In this document: positions 1-5,519 of the stretch, piece after piece
Numbering within the stretch: the stretch's first letter is position 1
Layout of the letters: every line of letters begins with the position of its first letter
Program-made: the position numbers and the translations under genes
NCBI GenBank assembly: GCA_015657605.1
Contig: JACDQO010000456.1
Coordinates: 1 to 8,195, forward strand
Source of the DNA: Limnohabitans sp.
GTDB taxonomy: Bacteria > Pseudomonadota > Gammaproteobacteria > Burkholderiales > Burkholderiaceae_C
Direction: 5' to 3'
Length of the DNA stretch: 8,195 nt
The notes under the pieces: model-generated
What the model was told of the DNA's origin: nothing
The model's input: only the letters and a program-made list of their open reading frames with translations
The model's database searches: none

Positions 1-924
1 CAGTTCAAGCGCTTCGCCTTGCACGCTGCCCGTCCGCCAGCCTGTTTGCATACTCTCGGTCGTGCCGCTGACCAGCGCGTCAAAGCCCTGAGCATCGGGC
101 CTGGCCGCACACAGCACCACGGTGGCGCAGGCCTGCTCAGGGTCGGTGGGCGTGAAGATGTCTTGCCCGGCGGCCAATCCCACAGGGCTGTGCACCAAGG
201 CATTGCGGCGCTTGAGCGTGCCGCGAAACTGGCTGCGGGCAACCACTTCTTGCCCGGGGTAGCAACCTTTTTTGAAGTTCACACCGCCCACCGATTCGTA
301 ATTGAGCATTTGCGGCACGAAGGCCTCGAACAGCGGCTGGGTCACCAGCGTCACGCCGCTCATGACCTCAGACCATGACCACACTTCGGTGGACACTTCA
401 GCTCCGGCCGGCAGTGCTTGCGATGGCGCGCCGAGCCACAGGGCGCGGGGCACTTGGGTGTCGCCCAGCACGGCGGGGTAAAGCGCCACGGCGTGGGACC
501 CATCGGCACCGGCGGTTTGCCAAGGCAAAGCCTTATCCAAAACGGCGCGGGCGCTGTCGCCCAACAAGCCGCGCAGCTGCCATTGGCCCGTGGCATCGGT
601 CATTTTGACCTTGGCGCGCAGCACAAACATGGACAAGCGCTTGAGCGTTTGGGCCAGCAAATCGAGGCTCATGACCAACAAAACGGTGTCGGGCGTGGTT
701 TTGATCACCACAAAACTGGCCTGCATGCGCCCCTTGGCCGAGCAAAAAGCGGCCAGTCGGGACTGGCCCACGGGCAAGAGCAACACGTCGTTGCTCAGTT
801 GGTTGTGCAAAAAATTGGCCGCGTCTTCGCCTTGTGCCTGGATCACGCCCAAGTGGGGCAGGGCGGCAACGCCTTGCAGATGGGCAGCGAAGTGGTCGAT
901 GGTGGCGGTGGCTGAAGTGATCAT
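1..924 (-). CDS. ygfZ: YgfZ/GcvT-family folate-binding protein (C-terminus cut by window edge)
   Basis: The minus strand is open from an ATG at 924-922 to base 1, giving 308 codons with no stop, so the gene continues beyond the window. The decisive feature is the YgfZ signature KGCYPGQE at residues 219-226, with the invariant Cys at about 221, followed by VVAR. The N-terminal part (HLGVIQAQGEDAANFLHNQLSND, split here as HLGVIQAQGEDA then ANFLHNQLSND) and the FCSAKGRMQASF segment match the aminomethyltransferase-like fold that binds tetrahydrofolate. In E. coli YgfZ supports assembly or repair of Fe-S clusters, including in the tRNA-modifying enzyme MiaB, and acts in the cytoplasm. Family members are roughly 300-330 residues, so only a short tail should be missing. 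It is divergent from mltG. No good Shine-Dalgarno is seen before the ATG. GcvT itself is unlikely because the KGCYxGQE motif is YgfZ-specific. Confidence 0.92.
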   Translation of the reverse strand, partial: MITSATATIDHFAAHLQGVAALPHLGVIQAQGEDAANFLHNQLSNDVLLLPVGQSRLAAFCSAKGRMQASFVVIKTTPDTVLLVMSLDLLAQTLKRLSMFVLRAKVKMTDATGQWQLRGLLGDSARAVLDKALPWQTAGADGSHAVALYPAVLGDTQVPRALWLGAPSQALPAGAEVSTEVWSWSEVMSGVTLVTQPLFEAFVPQMLNYESVGGVNFKKGCYPGQEVVARSQFRGTLKRRNALVHSPVGLAAGQDIFTPTDPEQACATVVLCAARPDAQGFDALVSGTTESMQTGWRTGSVQGEALEL

Positions 925-1004
925 AGTGATAGGTGTGTGATGAGCCCTGCTGGCAAGGCCCTCCGAATCCAATGGGGGCCGAACAGGGCCACAGAGCAAA
1001 GGCT

Positions 1005-1010
1005 GGAAGG
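1005..1010 (+). promoter_or_regulatory. Ribosome binding site favouring the 1019 start of mltG
   Basis: GGAAGG ends 8 bases before the ATG at 1019. It supports this start over the in-frame GTG at 1073, which would place the membrane segment closer to the N-terminus as in many MltG proteins but has a weaker upstream match (AGGG). The 94-base divergent gap 925-1018 between ygfZ and mltG shows no convincing -35/-10 pair on either strand. Confidence 0.4.
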
Positions 1011-1018
1011 TCTCAATT

Positions 1019-2080
1019 ATGATCAGCCGCCAGAGTCAATCGGCTCTGTGCGGACATTTTTTAGGGTTCCGGGTGATCAAAGCTTTGTTCAAGGTCTTGG
1101 TGGGTTTGGTCGTATTGGCCTTGGCACTGGCTGCTGCTGCTTATTTTTGGGTGCAAGCCCCCATGCCGCTTCGTGGGCCTGCGGCCACCCCGGTCGATTT
1201 GTCGATCGAGCCGGGCACATCGGCCAAAGCCATCGCACAGGCCGTGGCCGATGCCGGTGTGGACACATCACCCAGCTTGCTTTACACGTGGTTTCGGCTG
1301 TCGGGTCAGTCGCGCCAAATGCGGGCCGGAAGTTATGAAATTGCCCCCGGTACGTCGCCCAAGCGTTTGCTGAGCATGCTGGTGCGGGGCGAAGAAAGCC
1401 TGCGCACGGTGACGATTGTGGAGGGCTGGAACTGGCGGCAAGTGCGCCAGGCTTTGGCCAAGGCCGAGCACCTCCAGCCCGACAGCCGCGCCCTGTCAGA
1501 TGCGGCCTTGATGGCGCAGCTGGGACGTCCCGGGGTGGCACCGGAAGGGCGCTTTTATCCGGACACCTATTCGTATGCCAAGGGCGCCAGTGACTTGGCT
1601 GTGTTGCAGCGGGCCATGAAGGCCATGGACAAACAACTGCAGTACGCCTGGGATGCACGGCAACCCGGCGCAGCATTGCAGTCGCCCGAACAAGCGCTGA
1701 TTTTGGCCAGTATTGTCGAAAAGGAGACCGGCAAGGCCCATGATCGCGCTCAGATTTCGGGTGTATTCAACAACCGGCTGCGCATCGGCATGCGCCTGCA
1801 AACCGACCCGACGGTGATTTATGGCTTGGGTGAAGCTTTTGACGGGGACTTGCGCCGGGTGCACTTGACGACCGACACCCCTTGGAACACCTACACCCGA
1901 GGTGGCTTGCCGCCCACACCGATTGCCATGCCGGGCAAAGCGGCTTTGTTGGCGGCGGTGCAACCTGCCAAAACCTCTGCGATTTACTTTGTCGCCAAAG
2001 GTGATGGCAGCAGCCACTTCAGCGCCACGCTGGACGAGCACAACCGGGCTGTGAACCGTTATCAGCGTGGGCAGAAGTAG
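1019..2080 (+). CDS. mltG: Endolytic murein transglycosylase MltG (YceG family)
   Basis: The 353-residue protein has a single membrane anchor at about residues 24-44 (hydrophobic, rich in Val, Leu and Ala) and a periplasmic remainder. Residues about 60-140 form the LysM-like N-terminal subdomain of the family. The YceG catalytic domain follows, with PEGRFYPDTY at 176-185, the ASIVEKET block at 230-237 that contains the catalytic glutamate, the FNNRLRIGMRLQTDPTVIYG stretch at 250-269, and the TPWNTYTRGGLPPTPI block at 287-302. In E. coli MltG cleaves nascent glycan strands next to the inner membrane and helps set their length. The start at 1019 has a good ribosome site; a GTG at 1073 would remove 18 residues before the anchor and cannot be excluded. 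It leads the mltG-tmk-holB-tatD order, with a 90-base hairpin-rich gap before tmk. Confidence 0.95.
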   Translation: MISRQSQSALCGHFLGFRVIKALFKVLVGLVVLALALAAAAYFWVQAPMPLRGPAATPVDLSIEPGTSAKAIAQAVADAGVDTSPSLLYTWFRLSGQSRQMRAGSYEIAPGTSPKRLLSMLVRGEESLRTVTIVEGWNWRQVRQALAKAEHLQPDSRALSDAALMAQLGRPGVAPEGRFYPDTYSYAKGASDLAVLQRAMKAMDKQLQYAWDARQPGAALQSPEQALILASIVEKETGKAHDRAQISGVFNNRLRIGMRLQTDPTVIYGLGEAFDGDLRRVHLTTDTPWNTYTRGGLPPTPIAMPGKAALLAAVQPAKTSAIYFVAKGDGSSHFSATLDEHNRAVNRYQRGQK

Positions 2081-2100
2081 GCCCAACTGTGCATGCGCTG

Positions 2101-2139
2101 ATCGCGGTCGGAGTCCGCTCCTACAGGTGGCTACACCTG
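2101..2139. repeat. REP-like element with two adjacent hairpins between mltG and tmk
   Basis: On the minus strand, bases 2124-2102 read TGTAGGAGCGGACTCC followed by GACCGCGA. This has the GTAG head and GC-rich imperfect palindrome (GCGG/CCGC arms, one internal mismatch) typical of REP elements of Pseudomonas and some Comamonadaceae. Directly beside it, 2124-2139 forms a perfect 6-bp stem, CAGGTG-GCTA-CACCTG. Only one copy lies in the window, so repetitiveness in the genome is inferred from resemblance. It could attenuate read-through from mltG into tmk or protect the 3' end of the mltG mRNA; there is no T-run directly after either stem, so it is not a classic terminator. Confidence 0.5.
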
Positions 2140-2170
2140 CGACAATTGGCTTTTGTCTTTCACGCACACC

Positions 2171-2812
2171 ATGACACGCGGTTTGTTCATCAGTTTTGAA
2201 GGCATCGACGGCGCGGGCAAGTCCACGCACATCGCCAGCGTGGCCGAACTGTTTCGCCAAGCGGGCAGGACTGTGGTGCTGTCGCGCGAGCCAGGCGGCA
2301 CGCCACTGTCTGAAAAGCTGCGCGAGTTGGTGCTGCACGAGCCCATGGATGCGCTGACCGAAGCGCTTTTGATGTTCGCGGCGCGTCGTGAGCACTTGGT
2401 AAAGGTGATCGAGCCTGCGCTGGCTCGGGGTGATGTGGTGCTGTGCGACCGTTTTACCGACGCCACTTTTGCATACCAAGGCGGTGGACGTGGTTTTGAT
2501 TGGCAGGTGCTGGCCCAGTTGGAACGGATGGTGCAAGCCTTGCCCGATGGCGCTTTGCGCCAACCCGAGCTGACCGTCTGGTTCGACCTGGACCCACAAA
2601 TTGCCGCTCAGCGCCTGGCTTCGGCCCGCGTACCGGACAAGTTTGAATCGCAGCCTGCCGACTTTTTTGCCGCTGTGCGCGCTGGTTATGCCAAGCGTCA
2701 AGCTGAAATGCCTGCCCGCTTTGCACGCATCGACGCGGCCCAAAGCATGGAAGCCGTCGGCGCTGATGTGGGCCGCGTGGTGAGCGAATGGATGAAGCGG
2801 ACTGCCGCATGA
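2171..2812 (+). CDS. tmk: Thymidylate kinase (dTMP kinase)
   Basis: Phosphorylates dTMP to dTDP with ATP, the last specific step of dTTP synthesis, in the cytoplasm. From the ATG at 2171 the product is 213 residues, the usual family length. The P-loop [11 protein letters not shown] lies at residues 9-19. The [20 protein letters not shown] block carries the dTMP-binding REPGGT motif. The [17 protein letters not shown] segment is the DRx motif plus substrate-contact region, and the lid region follows around [11 protein letters not shown]. The P-loop lacks the extra Arg of eukaryotic type I enzymes, which points to the bacterial type with the catalytic Arg in the lid. A TTG at 2153 would add 6 residues that do not resemble the family, so 2171 is preferred. 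No clear Shine-Dalgarno precedes it. Its TGA overlaps the ATG of holB (ATGA), indicating translational coupling. Confidence 0.95.
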   Translation: MTRGLFISFEGIDGAGKSTHIASVAELFRQAGRTVVLSREPGGTPLSEKLRELVLHEPMDALTEALLMFAARREHLVKVIEPALARGDVVLCDRFTDATFAYQGGGRGFDWQVLAQLERMVQALPDGALRQPELTVWFDLDPQIAAQRLASARVPDKFESQPADFFAAVRAGYAKRQAEMPARFARIDAAQSMEAVGADVGRVVSEWMKRTAA

Positions 2813-3814
2813 GCGCCGTTTTGAATGCCCCCTGGATTGCGCGCCAAGCCACCGATTTGCTGGCCCAGCGTGGTCATGCTTGGCTGTTGCAAGGCCCGTC
2901 GGGACTGGGCCAATACGATTTGGCGCTGGCCATGGCTTCGGCCTGGCTGTGCGAAAAGCCCACTGCCCAAGGCGCTTGTGGCGAATGCCCCAGCTGCCAC
3001 GCGATTGCCGTGCGCACCCATGCCGACCTGGAAGTGCTGATGCCCGAGACGGTGATGATCGAGCTGGGTTGGCCTTTGTCCGAAAAAGCCCAGGACGAGA
3101 TCGACAAGAAAACCCGCAAGCCCAGCAAAGAAATTCGGGTGGATGCCATGCGCGATGCGGTGGAGTTTTCTCAGCGCACCAACGCACGGGGGCGCGGCAA
3201 GGCGGTGCTGGTGTTTCCGGCCGAGCGCATGAACACCATCACTGCTAACGCTTTGCTCAAAACCCTCGAAGAACCTCCGGGCGATGTGCGCTTTGTGCTG
3301 GCCACCGAGGCGGCGCACATGCTGCTTCCCACCATCCGCAGCCGCTGCTTGGCCCACATCATGAAGTGGCCCGAGGCCGATGAGGCGTTGACATGCCTCA
3401 GCGGGCAGGGCGTTCCCGCGCCGGTGGCGCAGGCTTTGCTGCGCAGCGCAGGTGGCCGCCCCACCGATGTGCTGCGCCAAGCTGAATCCGGTTTGTCGCC
3501 CGAGTGGTGGGCTGACTTGCCCAAGGCCATGCGCCAAGGCGATGCGCGCCACTTGGGCCGATTTGACCCCGGCGCAAGCCATCGACGCTTTGCAAAAGCT
3601 TTGCCACGATCTGGTGCTGCGCCAGTCAGGCGCGGTGCCGAGGTTTTTTGAGGCGGCGCAATTGCCCGCCAGCGCGGCTTCTGTGGCGGTGCTGACCGAC
3701 TGGTTCAAGCGATTGATGCAATCTGCGCGCACGGCCGAGCACCCTTTCAATGCCGGTCTGATGCTGGAAGCGCTGACCGCCGATGCCCAACAAACCCTGC
3801 TGTCCAAGGGCTGA
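2809..3814 (+). CDS. holB: DNA polymerase III subunit delta prime, interrupted by a +1 frameshift
   Basis: Delta prime is the stator of the clamp loader that places the beta clamp on DNA. Reading from the ATG at 2809 gives a degenerate Walker A (GPSGLGQY, residues 29-36, no Lys, as expected for a subunit that does not hydrolyse ATP), a zinc module with Cys48, Cys57, Cys60 and Cys63, [12 protein letters not shown] at 146-157 and the TIRSRC sensor motif at 175-180. This frame stays homologous to about residue 247, then runs into a missense tail and stops at 3649-3651 (280 residues). The native C-terminus ([20 protein letters not shown], then onward to LLSKG) continues one base out of frame and stops at 3812-3814. 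Removing one base near 3556 would give about 334 residues, the normal length. The missing part is the collar domain needed for oligomerisation. It overlaps tmk by 4 bases and is followed 3 bases later by tatD. A sequencing or assembly error is more likely than true loss, since holB is normally essential. Confidence 0.9.
3541..3560 (+). other. Frameshift site within holB
   Basis: Frame 0 here encodes [10 protein letters not shown] and the +1 frame, from about base 3557, encodes [15 protein letters not shown], which is family-like. Deleting one G from the GGG run at 3555-3557 fuses them as [13 protein letters not shown], a natural-looking join. No stop codon sits in frame 0 at the shift and no strong slippery heptamer or nearby Shine-Dalgarno is visible, so programmed frameshifting is not supported by eye. 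Confidence 0.65.
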
Positions 3815-3817
3815 GCC

Positions 3818-4621
3818 ATGTACACCGATTCCCATTGCCATTTGAATTTTCCCGAGCTGATGAGCCAGCTGGACAGCATCCAGCAGGCCATGGTGGCCGC
3901 CCAAGTGACCCGCGCCATGGTCATTGCACCATCGATGGAAAAGTTTGACGAGGTGCACAACTTGGCCATGGCCAACGACAACATGTGGGCCACCGTCGGC
4001 GTGCACCCCGACAACGAAGGCGTGCGCGAACCGAGCTTGCAGGATCTGCTGGATGGCGCAGCCCGACCCAAAGTGGTGGCCATTGGCGAAACGGGACTGG
4101 ATTACTACCAAATGGACGAGCGCAAAGGCGGCCGTACCGTGGCCGACATGGAATGGCAACGCGAGCGTTTTCGCACCCACATCCGCGCTGGCAGGCAAAC
4201 CCAGCTGCCGCTGGTGATCCACACCCGTGAGGCTTCAGACGACACCATCGCCATCTTGAAAGAAGAGGGCGAAACAGGCGGAGCAGGGTGTGCAGGCGGG
4301 GTGTTCCATTGCTTCACCGAAAGCCAACAGGTCGCGCGAGCGGCTTTGGATTTGGGTTTTTACATCTCTTTCTCGGGCATCTTGACCTTCAAGACTGCGG
4401 CTGATTTGCGCGAAGTGGCCAAATTTGTACCGGACGATCGCCTGTTGATTGAAACCGACAGCCCCTATTTGGCGCCTGTGCCGTTCCGGGGTAAAACCAA
4501 CAACCCTTCCTATGTGCCACATGTGGCCACGATGTTGGCCAGCTTGAGAGGCGGTACGGCGGAGGACATTGGCCGTTTGACCACTCGCAATTTCTTATCT
4601 TTATTCGATAAAACCCATTGA
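3818..4621 (+). CDS. tatD: TatD-family metal-dependent hydrolase/DNase
   Basis: The 267-residue protein has the full TatD metal-binding set: DSHCHL at residues 4-9 (His6, His8), GVHP at 61-64, GETGLDYY at 90-97 with metal ligand Glu91, IHTR at 134-137 with His135, FHCFTE at 163-168 with His164, and ETDSPYLAP at 212-220 with Asp214. The family is a TIM-barrel amidohydrolase with 3'-5' exonuclease or DNase activity; E. coli TatD and YcfH are relatives, and the position next to holB matches ycfH. A Gly-rich stretch at about 151-161 forms a loop before the FHCF strand. The ATG is 3 bases after the holB stop, with AAGGG at 3806-3810 as ribosome site, so it is translated from the same transcript as tmk and holB. 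The usual pilZ gene is not present between holB and this gene. Confidence 0.95.
   Translation: MYTDSHCHLNFPELMSQLDSIQQAMVAAQVTRAMVIAPSMEKFDEVHNLAMANDNMWATVGVHPDNEGVREPSLQDLLDGAARPKVVAIGETGLDYYQMDERKGGRTVADMEWQRERFRTHIRAGRQTQLPLVIHTREASDDTIAILKEEGETGGAGCAGGVFHCFTESQQVARAALDLGFYISFSGILTFKTAADLREVAKFVPDDRLLIETDSPYLAPVPFRGKTNNPSYVPHVATMLASLRGGTAEDIGRLTTRNFLSLFDKTH
4577..4605 (+). promoter_or_regulatory. Possible promoter for the ankyrin gene inside the 3' end of tatD
   Basis: TTGACC at 4577-4582 (5 of 6 matches to the -35 consensus) is followed by a 17-base spacer and TTTATT at 4600-4605 (4 of 6 matches to -10), about 25 bases before the ATG at 4631. The sequence turns AT-rich just here, which also makes chance matches more likely. 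Read-through from tatD remains an alternative. Confidence 0.3.
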
Positions 4622-4630
4622 TTTTTAATC

Positions 4631-5344
4631 ATGTATAACTTTAAGAAAATCATCAAGTGCGTTGTTTTAATTGCATTATTTTCATTCCAAATCAAGGCTC
4701 AAGCGGGTTCGTATGAAGATTTCTTTAAAGCCGTTCAGGTCGACAATGTGCGCACGGTCCAAACACTTTTGCAAAGAGGTTTTGATCCCAACACGGTCAA
4801 CCCTGAAGGCATTCCGGCTTTGATGCTGGCCGTTCAAGAACCATCACTCAAAGTCGCGGAACTTTTGGCCAGTTGGCCTCAAACGAAGACCGAGGTCCGC
4901 AATGCCAACGATGAAAGTCCTTTGATGCTCGCAGCGCTCAGGGGATATTTGCCTTTGGTCAAAAAGTTGGTGGCCAATGATGCCGATGTGAACAAGCCCG
5001 GATGGACACCTTTGCATTACGCGGCGACGGGAGGCCACGTGCCGATCGTTGAGTTTTTACTCGACGAAAGCGCCTACATTGACGCCGAGTCGCCCAATGG
5101 CACCACGCCTTTGATGATGGCGGCGATGTATGGCAGCCCTGAGGCGGTCAAGGTCTTGATTCAGGCTGGTGCTGATCTGACCCTCAAGAACCAACTGGGC
5201 ATGACCGCGCTTGATTTTGCGGTGCGTGGACAACGGGCCAATGCCCGAGAGTTGATCGAAACGGGCTTGGCTCGCTTGGCTGAACGTCAAAAACGCAACT
5301 TTCAGTTGCCACAAAGTCCTGCTGAGCAGTCGTCAACACGTTGA
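4631..5344 (+). CDS. Exported ankyrin-repeat protein
   Basis: A 237-residue protein with a signal peptide (basic start MYNFKKIIK, hydrophobic CVVLIALFSF, likely cleavage after KAQA at residue 25) and then ankyrin repeats covering about residues 28-215. The best-formed repeats are DESPLMLAALRGYLPLVKKL (94-113), GWTPLHYAATGGHVPIVEFL (124-143), GTTPLMMAAMYGSPEAVKVL (157-176) and GMTALDFAVRGQRANARELI (190-209); one or two degenerate repeats precede them. It ends in a charged, Gln/Ser-rich tail. Ankyrin repeats bind proteins; the partner is unknown and no catalytic domain is present. It starts 9 bases after tatD on the same strand but lacks a clear Shine-Dalgarno, and its first 30 or so codons are much more AT-rich than the rest. 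Periplasmic location is inferred from the signal peptide. Gene assignment is firm, function is not. Confidence 0.88.
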   Translation: MYNFKKIIKCVVLIALFSFQIKAQAGSYEDFFKAVQVDNVRTVQTLLQRGFDPNTVNPEGIPALMLAVQEPSLKVAELLASWPQTKTEVRNANDESPLMLAALRGYLPLVKKLVANDADVNKPGWTPLHYAATGGHVPIVEFLLDESAYIDAESPNGTTPLMMAAMYGSPEAVKVLIQAGADLTLKNQLGMTALDFAVRGQRANARELIETGLARLAERQKRNFQLPQSPAEQSSTR

Positions 5345-5503
5345 CGAATCCAAGCTCTGAGACTTGTTGAGTAGATTTGTGACTTCATGATTGCCCACGA
5401 TGTGTATTATGTAAAGTTATAAATGCAACAGAAGATTCAGGCTGGCTTCATCTGAACCGCCCAATCAGAAGTGAGGTTGATAGAGAGCCGCCAGCCCCTT
5501 TCA

Positions 5504-5519
5504 ATCAACGGTCGTTGAT
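5504..5519. other. Inverted repeat at the acylase stop codon in the convergent gap
   Basis: ATCAACGGTCGTTGAT is a near-perfect palindrome (7-base arms, 2-base centre; 6-bp stem with a GGTC loop). It touches the acylase TGA at 5521-5519. Neither strand has a T-run directly after it, so terminator function is uncertain. The rest of the 174-base gap between the converging ankyrin and acylase genes (5345-5518) holds an AT-rich patch around 5400-5428 and no ORF or convincing terminator. Confidence 0.3.

Noticed and set aside
925..1018. Divergent promoters between ygfZ and mltG
   Set aside because: Expected from the layout, but I could not find a -35/-10 pair worth reporting on either strand.
1496..3187. 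563-codon minus-strand open frame antisense to mltG, tmk and holB
   Set aside because: It spans three well-supported plus-strand genes, shows no recognisable domain and has the Arg/His/Gln-rich composition of antisense frames in GC-rich coding DNA.
3541..3560. Programmed +1 frameshift in holB
   Set aside because: No in-frame stop at the shift, no classic slippery codon pair and no well-placed Shine-Dalgarno; a one-base indel in GGG explains it more simply.
3542..3814. A separate small gene downstream of holB
   Set aside because: Its sequence ([17 protein letters not shown] and on) is the expected delta prime C-terminus, so it is the frameshifted remainder of holB.
2698..4083. 461-codon minus-strand open frame antisense to holB and tatD
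   Set aside because: It overlaps conserved genes, crosses the holB frameshift without benefit and lacks domain-like sequence.
5400..5455. Small peptide gene or promoter in the AT-rich patch of the convergent gap
   Set aside because: The ATG near 5423 gives only about 10 codons, and no gene downstream on either strand would use a promoter there.
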